From an uncultured Prevotella sp. (GTDB lineage Bacteria; Bacteroidota; Bacteroidia; Bacteroidales; Bacteroidaceae): a stretch of DNA of 34,449 nucleotides. The stretch is taken from NCBI GenBank assembly GCA_900314995.1, contig OMXK01000037.1:1-34449 (forward strand), written 5' to 3'. The notes under the pieces are model-generated. The model saw only the letters and a program-made list of their open reading frames with translations, ran no database searches and was not told the origin of the DNA. The position numbers were made by a program, and so were the translations under genes. Positions 7,750 to 16,827 of the stretch are shown here, one piece after another; the first letter of the stretch is position 1; every line of letters starts with the position of its first letter.

Positions 7750-8379
7750 GCGGATCACCTCCTCAGGCTGTGGGGCATTGAAGACATAGCTGCCACTGAC
7801 AAGCACATCGACACCTGCAGCAACGAGGCGCGGGGCAGTTTCGCCCTGCACGCCGCCATCCACCTCAATCAGTGTGTGGAGTCCCTTTTCGGTAATCATC
7901 CGGCGCAGGCGCTTCACCTTGTCGATGGTGTTCTCGATGAACTTCTGTCCGCCGAAGCCAGGATTGACACTCATCAGCAGCACCATCTCTACGTCGCCGA
8001 GGATATCCTCCAATACAGAGACTGGAGTTGAGGGATTCAGCGTGACGCCAGCCTTCATGCCGGCATCATGGATCTCCTGAACCGTACGATGCAGATGAAC
8101 AGAGGCCTCATAGTGGACATTCATCATCATGGCACCCAGTTTGGCTGTCTGCTTGATATAACGCTCCGGGCGCTCAATCATGTAGTGCACATCGAGAGGC
8201 TTGTTGCAAGCTTTGGCGACAGCCTCCAACACGGGGAAACCAAAAGAAATGTTAGGGACGAACGAGCCGTCCATCACGTCGAGATGAAGCCAGTCGGCCT
8301 CACTCCGATTAATCATGTCAATGTCGCGGTCGAGATGTAAGAAGTCGGCAGCGAGTAAGGATGGTGATACTAATGCCAT
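7726..8379 (-). CDS. rpe: Ribulose-phosphate 3-epimerase
   Basis: This 217-residue TIM-barrel enzyme interconverts ribulose 5-phosphate and xylulose 5-phosphate in the pentose phosphate pathway. The start SPSLLAADFLHL, the metal-binding motif HLDVMDGSFVPN (His32, Asp34, with Asp37 nearby), His65 in LDVHYMIE, the MSVNPGFGGQKF loop and VDGGV near the C-terminus are all present. Length is normal for the family. It is the last gene of the - strand series. Four bases separate it from the small ORF upstream, and its stop overlaps the convergent sigma gene by four bases. A 16-base tandem duplication at its 3' end has added the residues SA before the stop. Confidence 0.97.
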   Translation of the reverse strand: MALVSPSLLAADFLHLDRDIDMINRSEADWLHLDVMDGSFVPNISFGFPVLEAVAKACNKPLDVHYMIERPERYIKQTAKLGAMMMNVHYEASVHLHRTVQEIHDAGMKAGVTLNPSTPVSVLEDILGDVEMVLLMSVNPGFGGQKFIENTIDKVKRLRRMITEKGLHTLIEVDGGVQGETAPRLVAAGVDVLVSGSYVFNAPQPEEVIRQLRALSA

Positions 8380-8383
8380 TTTC

Positions 8384-8521
8384 TCAATTCGGGCTTAATG
8401 CCTTTGTTACATTTGGTCGATAAGTGTAAGCAACTTGCCGGATAATGTCGAGCGTCAACGCCCTCGGCTTAAACTCTCCGTTAAAGTTCAACTGCACGTC
8501 TTCTTGGGTAGAAATCTTCAT
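8384..8521 (-). CDS. Unrecognised 45-residue ORF just upstream of rpe
   Basis: ATG at 8521 opens a 45-residue frame that stops at 8384, four bases before the rpe start. The protein begins MKISTQEDVQLNFNGEF and continues with RALTLDIIRQVAYTY and a polar tail ending ALSPN. It has no signal peptide or membrane segment; a central helix (about 21-33) is likely. It sits 51 bases after fmt, in the same direction and in an otherwise unexplained gap, so it is probably a translated small gene or a coupling peptide for rpe. I recognise no family. The reading frame, spacing and protein-like composition support it; conservation would decide. Confidence 0.55.
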   Translation of the reverse strand: MKISTQEDVQLNFNGEFKPRALTLDIIRQVAYTYRPNVTKALSPN

Positions 8522-8572
8522 AGGCAATACAATTTTAAAATACCTGTTATACCTAAGAAACGTACTTACACC

Positions 8573-9550
8573 TTATTTTATTATATAATTCTCAATATTT
8601 TTATTTCCATTCATGAAATCACGGGCCCGCATACGGTTCTTTCCAGCCAGCTGAAGTTCGTCGATCTGCAGCAGATAGTCGGCCGTCGTAATATACAGAA
8701 CGCCTTTATATACGACAATCATACCAGGACGCATGCCAACAGACTTCTCGGTCTTGGTGGTCTTGAATATCTTCAGGTCTACCGTCTTGCCGTCAGGTCC
8801 CATCAGCGGTGTCCAAGCACCAGGATACGGACTCAGTCCGCGGATAAAGTCATAGATACGCTTGCAAGGACGATTCCAGTCGATCTCACAGATATCCTTA
8901 TTGATCTTCGGGGCATCATACAGCCGCTTGAACTTTCCTTCGAGTTCCTCCTGCGGAATACTGTCGGGATGGCCGTCGGCGGCAATGATCTTCTCGAGTG
9001 TCTCAAGACAGATTTCTGCACCAAGGTGCATCAGACCATTGTACACGAATTCCGCATTAGCCGTATCTGGGATATCGAAGGGTTTCTGAAGGATCACCCT
9101 GCCTGTATCGATGTCCTTATCGAGGAAGAAAGTAGTGACGCCAGTCTGCTTCTCACCATTAATCACGGCCCAATTGATGGGGGCTGCACCACGATACTGG
9201 GGCAATAGGGCCGCATGAACGTTGAACGTGCCGTACTGGGGCATATCCCACACCACCTCGGGCAGCATTCTGAAGGCCACCACTACCTGGAGGTTAGCCT
9301 TGTAAGACCTCAACTGATTGACGAAGGCAGGATCCTTCATCTTCTCAGGCTGAAGCACAGGGAGATTATGCTCCAAGGCGAATTTCTTTACTTCTGACGG
9401 CTGCACCGTATCCTGATGACGGCCAACAGGCTTGTCAGGCTGGGTAACTACTGCCACCACGTTGAACTCATTCTCCACCAAGGCTTTCAGAGTCTCTACG
9501 GCAAACTCTGGTGTGCCCATGAACACAATACGCAAATCTTCTTTCTTCAT
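8573..9550 (-). CDS. fmt: Methionyl-tRNA formyltransferase
   Basis: This 325-residue enzyme transfers a formyl group from 10-formyl-tetrahydrofolate to Met-tRNA(fMet), which prepares the initiator tRNA. The N-terminal catalytic domain has IVFMGTPEFAV, the folate-site sequence NVHAALLPQYRGAAPINWA with Asn110 and His112, and Asp148 in DKDIDTG, the expected catalytic trio. The C-terminal tRNA-binding domain (about 205-320) contains the RGLSPYPGAWT motif. The length is standard. It lies 12 bases downstream of the CLC gene in the - strand series. Confidence 0.97.
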   Translation of the reverse strand: MKKEDLRIVFMGTPEFAVETLKALVENEFNVVAVVTQPDKPVGRHQDTVQPSEVKKFALEHNLPVLQPEKMKDPAFVNQLRSYKANLQVVVAFRMLPEVVWDMPQYGTFNVHAALLPQYRGAAPINWAVINGEKQTGVTTFFLDKDIDTGRVILQKPFDIPDTANAEFVYNGLMHLGAEICLETLEKIIAADGHPDSIPQEELEGKFKRLYDAPKINKDICEIDWNRPCKRIYDFIRGLSPYPGAWTPLMGPDGKTVDLKIFKTTKTEKSVGMRPGMIVVYKGVLYITTADYLLQIDELQLAGKNRMRARDFMNGNKNIENYIIK

Positions 9551-9562
9551 ATCATCCAGGAT

Positions 9563-11353
9563 TTAGTCTTCACTCATGTCGGCCACCATCTTACGATACA
9601 TCGTGTAAATACGCTGACGGGAGATATAGCCTTTCAGATGGTTCTCCACGTCGAAGACAGGCAGCCAGTTGGCCCCTGTACGGTCGAATGTCCTCATTAC
9701 TTCAGCCATCGGCGTAGCATCGCTCAGCCGGGCCTTCGGATCGGTCATCAACTGGGCAGCTGTAAAATGGTGATATAGCTCGATGCGGAATACCACATTA
9801 CGAATCTTCATGATATCAATCTCACCCAAGAGCAGGCCAGCAGGATTAAGCACAGGCAATACCGTGGAATGGCTCCGGCTGATCTTATGCACGATCTGGC
9901 CCAGCTCCATGTCAGGCGTCACCGACAGGTAATCTTTCTCAATCACGGAATCAAGGTTCATAAGGGTCAGCACGGCATGATCGGTATGATGCGTCAGCAG
10001 TTTCCCTTGTCGGGCGAGCCGTGAACCGTAAATGCTATGAGGTTCAAAAATGATAATCGTGAGATAGGCACACACGCTGACGATCATGAGCGGCATGAAC
10101 ATCGCATAGCCACCCGTCAGTTCTGCAATCAGGAAAATACCTGTCAGCGGAGCATGCATCACCCCCGACATCACACCCGCCATACCCAGCAGGGCGAAAT
10201 TCTTCTCGGGTACATAGATACCTATCCCATGCATATTCCAGAGACGGGAAAAGAGGAAGCCCGTAAAACAACCGATGAACAGAGAGGGTGCGAAAGTACC
10301 GCCACAGCCACCGCCACCGTTCGTTGCCGAAGTGGCGAGCACCTTCGTGAACAGCACTAGGGCGATATAAGGTATCAGCATGTAACCTTGTCCGGAGAAC
10401 AATGAGTTGTTCAGAATCTGGTTCCAGTCGGCTTCGGTTCGTCCGTTCAACAGCAGATTGATGCTGCTATAACCTTCTCCATAGAGGGCCGGGAAAAGGA
10501 AAATCAGCAGACTCAGGATGGTGCCGCCGATGGCCAGTTTGATATGAGGATGATCCTTGAAACGGGCAAACACATCCTCACAAGCACCCATCATACGGAT
10601 GAAATAGAGTGAAACCAGTCCACAGGCCACTCCTAACAACACGCAGGCCGGAATACGCTGCACAGACCACTCGCTGTCGAGATGGAAGATGAACAGCGAT
10701 GCACCGCCACTGAAGATATAGGTGAAACAAGTAGCCGTAACGCACGACACGAGAATCGGCAAGAGTGCCGACATTGTCATATCGATCATCAGTACCTCCA
10801 GGGTAAACACGAGTCCTGCTATCGGTGCCTTGAAGATGCCGGCTATAGCACCGGCTGCACCACAGCCCACCAGCGTCATCAGCATCTTACGGTCCAGATG
10901 GAATATCTGCCCGAGATTAGAACCGATGGCAGAACCAGTAAGCACAATAGGTGCCTCAGCTCCCACTGATCCGCCGAAGCCGATGGTGACGGCCGATGCG
11001 ATGACGGACGACCAGCAGTTGTGGGACTTCAGTCTCGACTTGTTTGAGGAAATGGCATAGAGAATGCGTGTAATACCATGGGAGATATTATCCTTGACAA
11101 TATAACGCACGAAGAGCGACGTCAGGTAAATACCCACCACAGGATAAACCAGATAGAGCCAGTTGGCACCAGTCCGGTCGAACGAACTGGTGAGCAGCAA
11201 GACAATCTGGTTGATAATCCAATGAAGCGAGAATGCAGCGACAGCAGCGAAGAAACCCACGATGAAAGCAAGCGTCAGGAGGAACATTCTGTCGCTCACA
11301 TGTGCCACTCGCCATTCATGAAGGCGTTGCAGCACCGTAGGTTTTGATGTCAT
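9563..11353 (-). CDS. CLC-family chloride channel/transporter with CBS domains
   Basis: This membrane protein of about 596 residues has a CLC core (roughly 25-440) with about ten hydrophobic helices. The first selectivity segment reads GFGGSVGAEAPIV, with the gating glutamate (Glu133) present but Ala where many members have Gly after it. The segment GGTFAPSLFIG is the conserved GGxFxP region. Two CBS motifs (about 450-590) form a cytoplasmic regulatory pair. It should move chloride or related anions, as channel or as proton-coupled exchanger; sequence alone does not tell. ATG 11353 is preferred; an in-frame GTG at 11365 overlaps the tsaC stop by one base and would add four residues. Confidence 0.93.
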   Translation of the reverse strand: MTSKPTVLQRLHEWRVAHVSDRMFLLTLAFIVGFFAAVAAFSLHWIINQIVLLLTSSFDRTGANWLYLVYPVVGIYLTSLFVRYIVKDNISHGITRILYAISSNKSRLKSHNCWSSVIASAVTIGFGGSVGAEAPIVLTGSAIGSNLGQIFHLDRKMLMTLVGCGAAGAIAGIFKAPIAGLVFTLEVLMIDMTMSALLPILVSCVTATCFTYIFSGGASLFIFHLDSEWSVQRIPACVLLGVACGLVSLYFIRMMGACEDVFARFKDHPHIKLAIGGTILSLLIFLFPALYGEGYSSINLLLNGRTEADWNQILNNSLFSGQGYMLIPYIALVLFTKVLATSATNGGGGCGGTFAPSLFIGCFTGFLFSRLWNMHGIGIYVPEKNFALLGMAGVMSGVMHAPLTGIFLIAELTGGYAMFMPLMIVSVCAYLTIIIFEPHSIYGSRLARQGKLLTHHTDHAVLTLMNLDSVIEKDYLSVTPDMELGQIVHKISRSHSTVLPVLNPAGLLLGEIDIMKIRNVVFRIELYHHFTAAQLMTDPKARLSDATPMAEVMRTFDRTGANWLPVFDVENHLKGYISRQRIYTMYRKMVADMSED

Positions 11354-11364
11354 CGTTGCATCCA

Positions 11365-11946
11365 CTATTTCCTTATAATCGTTACTTCACCGTTTTCCTT
11401 CAGTTTGATGATGCTGGAAGGTGTATGGGGTTTGTGCTCCTGACGACGACTCCAGCAGACGTAATCCACAGCATCGAGGATCCGCTGGTCAATATCACCG
11501 TAGTTCTGTGCCGCCGGCTCACCACTGATATTCGCAGATGTCGATACGATGGCCTTCTGGAACCGGAAACAGAGTTCCTTCGAGAAGGGCTCGTTCGTAA
11601 TTCGGATGCCCACGCTGCCGTCCTCGGCAATCAGATTCGGAGCCAGATTGACGGCACCGTCGAGAACCAGCGTCGTCGGCTTGGCGTCGCTATCCTTCAA
11701 TCCGTCAATGAGCTGCCAGGCCACATCGGGGACATTACGGAAATAGCGCTGCATACGTGCATCAGAGTCAACCAGACATATCAGCGACTTCGAATCGTCG
11801 CGCTGCTTGATCTCATACACACGCTTCACCGCCTCGGCATTCGTGGCATCACAGCCGATGCCCCAGACCGTATCAGTAGGATAAAGAATCACCCCACCCT
11901 TGCGCATCGTCTCTACGGCTCGCTTGATATCTTCTTCTCTTGTCAT
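11365..11946 (-). CDS. tsaC: L-threonylcarbamoyladenylate synthase (TsaC/YwlC/Sua5 family)
   Basis: This 193-residue protein makes threonylcarbamoyl-AMP from threonine, bicarbonate and ATP for the universal t6A37 modification of ANN-decoding tRNAs. It is recognised by GGVILYPTDTVWGIGCDATN, the KQRDDSKSLICLV segment, VGIRITNEPF and the STSANISGEPA motif. The length fits the short TsaC form without the Sua5 C-terminal domain. Its start overlaps the prfC stop by one base (TAATG), so it is translationally coupled to that gene. It is expected to be essential or nearly so. Confidence 0.96.
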   Translation of the reverse strand: MTREEDIKRAVETMRKGGVILYPTDTVWGIGCDATNAEAVKRVYEIKQRDDSKSLICLVDSDARMQRYFRNVPDVAWQLIDGLKDSDAKPTTLVLDGAVNLAPNLIAEDGSVGIRITNEPFSKELCFRFQKAIVSTSANISGEPAAQNYGDIDQRILDAVDYVCWSRRQEHKPHTPSSIIKLKENGEVTIIRK

Positions 11947-13535
11947 TAGAATTCGCTCGTAAAGTGGAACTTAATATGTTTGAAGTCTTCCTGTGCCATG
12001 GAAAGCACGTAGCCTGAGTCGGCCAGGAACACATCACGGCCTTCCTTGTCCTTGGCCATATACTGGTATTTTCGTTTCTTGAAGTTATCCAGTTCCTGTG
12101 GGTCGTCGCTCTCTATCCAACAAGCCTTATAGAGATGCACAGGCTCCCAACGGCACTTGGCGTTGTATTCATTCTCCAAACGGTACTGAATCACCTCGAA
12201 CTGCAACTGGCCGACGGTGCCGATAATCTTGCGGTTGTTAAACTGATTGACGAACAACTGGGCCACACCCTCGTCCATCAGCTGATCGATGCCTTTCTGG
12301 AGTTGTTTAGACTTCATCGGATCGTCGTTCTCGATGTATTTGAACAGTTCAGGCGAGAAGGACGGCAATCCTCTGAAATGCAACTGCTCACCCTCTGTCA
12401 GCGTATCGCCAATCTTGAACACGCCGCCCGTATCAGGCAAGCCAACGATATCACCAGGCCATGCCTCATCGATGGTCGACTTGCGCTGAGCCATGAATTG
12501 CGTAGGACTCGAGAAACGCATTGTCTTGCCATGACGCACATGCAGATAGGGCTGATTGCGCTGGAACTTGCCGCTGCACACTTTGCAGAAGGCGATACAA
12601 GAACGGTGGTTGGGGTCGATATTCGCCGTAATCTTAAAGATAAAGCCCGTGAATTTCTTCTCCTCCGGCTCTACGTCACGCTCCTCAGCCTTTGTCGGAC
12701 GCGGACTCGGAGCTATCTCTACAAAGCAATTCAACAACTCCTGCACACCAAAGTTATTCAAGGCAGAACCGAAAAATACAGGAGCCACCTCAGCCGAACG
12801 GTAGGTTTCCACATCGAACTCCGGATAGACGCCATCCACGAGTTCAAGATCCTCACGGAGTTTGGCTGCATTATCCTCTCCTACCCTTTCATCTAGTTCG
12901 GTACTGTCAATATCCACCTCCACCTTATCCGTCACACGCTGTTTGTCAGGCGTGAAGAGGTCGAGCTTCTGTTCATAGATATTGTAGACACCCTTGAACT
13001 TGGCACCCTGATTGATCGGCCAGCTCAAGGGGCGCACCTTGATCTCCAGTTCCTGCTCCAGTTCGTCGAGCAGATCGAAGGGGTCACGGCCTTCACGGTC
13101 CATCTTATTGATGAAGATAATCACAGGTGTCTTACGCATACGGCAGACGGTCATCAGTTTACGAGTCTGCGTCTCCACACCCTTGGCACCATCGACCACG
13201 ATAATCGCAGAGTCGACAGCAGTCAGCGTGCGGAAAGTATCCTCGGCAAAATCCTGGTGACCCGGGGTATCGAGGATGTTGACCTTATACTCAATATCCT
13301 TACCATCGGGTGTATAGTCGAATTCCATCACAGACGTGGAGACCGAGATACCACGTTGTTTCTCAATGTCCATCCAGTCAGATGTGGCAGTCTTCTTAAT
13401 CTTGTTGTTCTTGACGGCACCAGCTACCTGAATCTGACCACCAAACAAGAGGAATTTCTCAGTCAGGGTCGTCTTACCGGCATCAGGGTGCGAGATAATC
13501 GCAAATGTTCGTCTTCTTTCTATCTCTTGATTCAT
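11946..13535 (-). CDS. prfC: Peptide chain release factor 3
   Basis: This 529-residue GTPase recycles release factors 1 and 2 from the ribosome after termination. The G1 motif [13 protein letters not shown], the switch I sequence around [20 protein letters not shown] (G3) and NKMDREG (G4) are all present. Later segments, such as the RF3-type region [18 protein letters not shown] and the C-terminal [17 protein letters not shown], separate it from EF-G and other translational GTPases. The length is the standard one for RF3. It begins 36 bases after rfbD in the same direction. Confidence 0.97.
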   Translation of the reverse strand: MNQEIERRRTFAIISHPDAGKTTLTEKFLLFGGQIQVAGAVKNNKIKKTATSDWMDIEKQRGISVSTSVMEFDYTPDGKDIEYKVNILDTPGHQDFAEDTFRTLTAVDSAIIVVDGAKGVETQTRKLMTVCRMRKTPVIIFINKMDREGRDPFDLLDELEQELEIKVRPLSWPINQGAKFKGVYNIYEQKLDLFTPDKQRVTDKVEVDIDSTELDERVGEDNAAKLREDLELVDGVYPEFDVETYRSAEVAPVFFGSALNNFGVQELLNCFVEIAPSPRPTKAEERDVEPEEKKFTGFIFKITANIDPNHRSCIAFCKVCSGKFQRNQPYLHVRHGKTMRFSSPTQFMAQRKSTIDEAWPGDIVGLPDTGGVFKIGDTLTEGEQLHFRGLPSFSPELFKYIENDDPMKSKQLQKGIDQLMDEGVAQLFVNQFNNRKIIGTVGQLQFEVIQYRLENEYNAKCRWEPVHLYKACWIESDDPQELDNFKKRKYQYMAKDKEGRDVFLADSGYVLSMAQEDFKHIKFHFTSEF

Positions 13536-13571
13536 ATTATTTAGCCGCGTCTTTAATTTATTAAAGAAGTA

Positions 13572-14429
13572 TTAATCCGTGCCTAAAAGTTTGACACACT
13601 CGACGAGACTCTCTTCCCAATAGGGTATTTCTATGCCATAAGTCTGTTTAATCTTTGTCTTGTCGAGCACCGAGTAATGCGGTCTGTTGGCAGGTGTCGG
13701 ATACTCCTCTGTGTGGAGAGGGCGCACACGGCAGGTTGTGATACCAGCGATGCGGTGGATAGCCTTGGTGAAGTCGTACCACGAGATGACACCCTCGTTA
13801 CTGAAATGATAGATGCCGGGAACAATCCCCTGGTTGATTGCAGCAAAGATAGCCACAGCAAGGTCACGGGCGTAAGTCGGGGTACCTATCTGATCAAAGA
13901 TCACGCCCAATTCGGGCTTCTCATTGCCCAAACGGATCATCGTCTTCACAAAGTTGTTGCCAAAGGTGGAGTACAACCAAGCCGTACGGATAATCATGCT
14001 CTTCTTACAGCCAGCCATCACAGCTTGCTCGCCTGCCAGTTTGGTGCGTCCGTAAGTGCTGTTGGGGCAAACGCTGTCAGTTTCGGTATAAGGCTTGTGA
14101 TTCGTTCCATCGAACACGTAGTCAGTCGATATCTGTATCATCCATCCGCCACGTTTCTCAATGGCCTGAGCCAGATAGTCAGGTGCAGTAGCATTCAGTT
14201 TCATGCACAGATTCTGATTCTCCTCAGCCTTGTCGACAGCCGTATAGGCAGCACAGTTGACGATGCCGTCGATGGCGTTCTCACTGACAAACTTCTCGAT
14301 GGCTTTCTGGTCAGTAATATCCAGTTCAGCCACATCCGTATTAAAATAGGTATGCTGGGGATTCTCTTTCTCCAGCAACTGCATCTCATTTCCTAATTGG
14401 CCATTACAGCCGGTAATCAGTATCTTCAT
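13572..14429 (-). CDS. rfbD: dTDP-4-dehydrorhamnose reductase
   Basis: This 285-residue short-chain dehydrogenase makes dTDP-L-rhamnose, the donor for surface polysaccharide rhamnose. It has the Rossmann start ILITGCNGQLG, the NCAAYTAVDKAE segment, the substrate motif STDYVFDGT and the catalytic YGRTK (Tyr126, Lys130). ATG 14429 follows the DUF4924 stop by one base; an upstream TTG at 14438 would overlap that gene and is less likely. No other rhamnose genes (rfbA, rfbB, rfbC) are nearby. It is embedded in a mixed housekeeping series, so it probably works with genes elsewhere. Confidence 0.95.
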   Translation of the reverse strand: MKILITGCNGQLGNEMQLLEKENPQHTYFNTDVAELDITDQKAIEKFVSENAIDGIVNCAAYTAVDKAEENQNLCMKLNATAPDYLAQAIEKRGGWMIQISTDYVFDGTNHKPYTETDSVCPNSTYGRTKLAGEQAVMAGCKKSMIIRTAWLYSTFGNNFVKTMIRLGNEKPELGVIFDQIGTPTYARDLAVAIFAAINQGIVPGIYHFSNEGVISWYDFTKAIHRIAGITTCRVRPLHTEEYPTPANRPHYSVLDKTKIKQTYGIEIPYWEESLVECVKLLGTD

Positions 14430-14430
14430 A

Positions 14431-14976
14431 TCATTCAAATTTCAATCCCTCTTCCTTATCCTTTTTATAATAGTCGGAAAGCATTCCGATGAAGGTCGTG
14501 ATTTCTTTTACTGCATGCTGCGTGTCGGGCGAGATATCCTTCTTCTGCAGGCGCAACAGCATCACACCATAGAGCGAGTTGAAACAGGTCTCAATCTCAT
14601 TCTCTTCTTTGTTGGCACCACGATTTCTCAATTCCACGATAAAAGGCAGTACCTTGTAATACGCCGTATTATAGAAGGGGAACTTCGGCGATTGCAGTAA
14701 CTGGTTGTGCAGTTCTGTCAGCATCTGCATCGTGACCTTATTGATCTGCAGATGCCCCTGTTCACGACAGCCTTCCTGGTTCATCATCCTGATAAGATTG
14801 CCAAACCAGTCAATCTCCTCTTCCTTCTGCTCATCAGTATAGTCGAACCGCTCCACATACTCCCGTCGAATCCGTGACAGAGAGCAGTCGAAGGCCCGTA
14901 TCGTATCTTCTATCTGCCACATATACAACAGATATTCGGCAATATTTTTCTTTCTTAATTCCTGGGCTACAAACAT
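14431..14976 (-). CDS. DUF4924 family protein
   Basis: This 181-residue, mostly helical, soluble protein begins MFVAQELRKKNIAEYLLYMWQ. I recognise that opening as the signature of DUF4924, a family common in Bacteroidetes with no known function. It has further amphipathic helices (ERFDYTDEQKEEEIDWFGNL, LLQSPKFPFYNTAYYKVLPF, TFIGMLSDYYKK) and no signal peptide. It lies between the LysE-type gene (3-base gap) and rfbD (1-base gap), so the three are co-transcribed and translationally coupled. No catalytic motif is visible. Confidence 0.85.
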   Translation of the reverse strand: MFVAQELRKKNIAEYLLYMWQIEDTIRAFDCSLSRIRREYVERFDYTDEQKEEEIDWFGNLIRMMNQEGCREQGHLQINKVTMQMLTELHNQLLQSPKFPFYNTAYYKVLPFIVELRNRGANKEENEIETCFNSLYGVMLLRLQKKDISPDTQHAVKEITTFIGMLSDYYKKDKEEGLKFE

Positions 14977-14979
14977 ATT

Positions 14980-15645
14980 CTAAAAAAACCTAAGCAAATT
15001 CGTTGTGGTTCCGAGCAGCATGATGATAGAGCCGACAACCACCGCGACACCAATAATCTGGTTGATAATCTTGATGCCATTCGTATCAAACTTTGTGCGA
15101 ATTTTGTCCACCAGCCATGTCAGTCCCCACCACCAGAGCAGCGCGCCCCCCACGATACTAGCAAAACCAACCACCATCTCAAACGGATGATCAGGCAAGA
15201 CGAATGCGAACTGGGCATACATCGCCAAGAAGAGGAACACGATCAGCGGATTGGAGAACGTTACGAGAAAAGCCGTCCAGCTGTTATACCACAGCGTGCC
15301 TTTCTGTTGTCCCGACTGATGCATTTTCCTTGTGGGGTCAGAACGATAAGTATAGAGTCCGAAGCAGAGCAGCATCACACTACCCACGAGCTGCAGATAG
15401 AAACGGTTCTGGTCATTTGTGATAAAGTCCATGACGAACGACATACCGAAGCCTGCAAACCCGGCATAGAGAATGTCACTCACAGCAGCTCCGACACCTG
15501 TTGCCATACCATACCAACGTCCTTTGTTTAGCGTACGCTGTACACAGAGGATACCGACAGGCCCCATCGGAGCACTGGCTATCACCCCGATCATCATCCC
15601 CTTGAAGATGAAATCCAATATATTAATAGGTACATGAAACGGCAT
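14980..15645 (-). CDS. LysE-type export protein
   Basis: This roughly 221-residue protein with about six membrane segments belongs to the LysE/RhtB export superfamily, which moves amino acids or similar small molecules outward. The signature is APMGPVGILCVQRTLNKGRWYGMATGVGAA near the N-terminus (about 19-48), with LVTFSNPLIVFLFLA in the middle. An upstream in-frame ATG at 15714 would extend it by 23 residues, but that stretch overlaps the promoter at 15654-15661 and is not hydrophobic in the family's way, so ATG 15645 is chosen. The substrate cannot be told. It is the first gene of the - strand series down to rpe. Confidence 0.88.
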   Translation of the reverse strand: MPFHVPINILDFIFKGMMIGVIASAPMGPVGILCVQRTLNKGRWYGMATGVGAAVSDILYAGFAGFGMSFVMDFITNDQNRFYLQLVGSVMLLCFGLYTYRSDPTRKMHQSGQQKGTLWYNSWTAFLVTFSNPLIVFLFLAMYAQFAFVLPDHPFEMVVGFASIVGGALLWWWGLTWLVDKIRTKFDTNGIKIINQIIGVAVVVGSIIMLLGTTTNLLRFF

Positions 15646-15653
15646 AACGGGTG

Positions 15654-15661
15654 CAAAGTTA
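15654..15661 (-). promoter_or_regulatory. -7 element of the lysE-to-rpe operon
   Basis: On the - strand TAACTTTG matches TAnnTTTG. A TTG lies at 15680-15678, only 16 bases upstream, so the -33 part is off spacing. The start codon at 15645 follows only 8 bases after the element, so the transcript would have almost no leader. Confidence 0.65.
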
Positions 15662-15739
15662 CGAAATTTATCCGAAACAAGGGAAAAATCCCATAAAATA
15701 ATACGCATTCTCAATTTTTAATGGTTAATTTCCGTAAAA

Positions 15740-15773
15740 TTGGGCACTATATGCTGATTTTTTACTAATTTTG
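15740..15773 (+). promoter_or_regulatory. Promoter of the ROK kinase gene
   Basis: TAATTTTG at 15766-15773 matches the -7 form. A TTG at 15740-15742 is 23 bases upstream, slightly longer than the usual 20. It lies in the divergent gap between the LysE-type gene and the kinase. Confidence 0.6.
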
Positions 15774-15820
15774 TCGCTCGGAAGATAAATAATCAACAAA
15801 AACGATAAAACTATAACAAT

Positions 15821-16810
15821 ATGAATGAGCAAAATGCAGCAATCAAGCCGTATGTGATCGGCTTGGACTTGGGAGGAACAAATTCTGTTTTCGGCATTGT
15901 AGATGCCCGTGGTGACATCAAGGCCACCACAGCCATCAAGACTGGCGGATACGAGAAAGTCGAAGACTATGTTGATGCCTGTGTAGAGGCTCTCCAGGTC
16001 ATTATCGATCAGGTTGGCGGTATCGAAAAGATCAAGTCAATGGGTATCGGAGCCCCTAACGGTAACTATTATAAAGGCACCATCGAGTTTGCCCCGAACC
16101 TTCCTTGGGCTCACGACGGCGTAGTGCCCTTGGCAAAACTGTTCAGCGAGCGTCTGAACAATATCCCCGTAGCGCTGACTAACGATGCCAATGCTGCTGC
16201 CATCGGTGAAATGGTATATGGCGTGGCTCGCGGTATGAAGAACTTCATCGTGATTACCCTGGGCACAGGCGTTGGTTCCGGCATTGTGGTCAACGGACAG
16301 TTGCTCTATGGACATGACGGATTCGCCGGTGAACTGGGACACGTGACGATGGTACGTGGTGAGGAAGGCCGTCTTTGCGGTTGCGGACGTACCGGCTGTC
16401 TGGAGTGCTACTGCTCAGCAACAGGTGTGGCTCGTACTGCCCGTGAATTGTTGACAAAGACAGATCGCCCGAGTCTGCTTCGCGAGATGAACCCCGATGA
16501 TATCACATCACTCGACGTATCCATTGCTGCCGGCAAAGGCGACGAACTTGCCAAGGAGATTTACGAGTTCACCGGTAAGATGCTTGGTGAGGCTTGTGCC
16601 GACTTCGCTGCCTTCAGCAGTCCTGAGGCATTCATCTTCTTCGGTGGCATGGTGAAGGCCGGAGAGCTGATCATGAAGCCCATCCGCGATGCCTATAACG
16701 AACATGTACTGAAGATCTTCAAGGGCAAGGCGCAGTTCCTTATCAGTGGTCTCGACGGAGCCAGTGCTGCCGTGCTTGGCGCATCGGCCATCGGCTGGGA
16801 GATCCAATAA
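15821..16810 (+). CDS. ROK-family sugar kinase (probable glucokinase)
   Basis: This 329-residue cytoplasmic kinase phosphorylates a hexose with ATP, most likely glucose. Phosphate-binding LDLGGTNSVFGIV lies at the N-terminus, and LTNDANAAAIGE supplies the catalytic Asp122. ITLGTGVGSGIVVNG follows, and the ROK signature GHDGFAGELGHV precedes the zinc set His174, Cys186, Cys188 and Cys193 (CGCGRTGCLE). The lack of an N-terminal helix-turn-helix separates it from ROK repressors. Its neighbour is a secreted GH2 enzyme, consistent with feeding released sugars into glycolysis. An exact substrate (glucose, N-acetylglucosamine or another hexose) cannot be fixed. Confidence 0.93.
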   Translation: MNEQNAAIKPYVIGLDLGGTNSVFGIVDARGDIKATTAIKTGGYEKVEDYVDACVEALQVIIDQVGGIEKIKSMGIGAPNGNYYKGTIEFAPNLPWAHDGVVPLAKLFSERLNNIPVALTNDANAAAIGEMVYGVARGMKNFIVITLGTGVGSGIVVNGQLLYGHDGFAGELGHVTMVRGEEGRLCGCGRTGCLECYCSATGVARTARELLTKTDRPSLLREMNPDDITSLDVSIAAGKGDELAKEIYEFTGKMLGEACADFAAFSSPEAFIFFGGMVKAGELIMKPIRDAYNEHVLKIFKGKAQFLISGLDGASAAVLGASAIGWEIQ

Positions 16811-16827
16811 TCACAAGAACATCCAAC

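Noticed and set aside
8435-9208. A 257-residue + strand frame opposite fmt.
   Set aside because: It covers a gene with full catalytic motifs on the other strand and its translation looks like no family.
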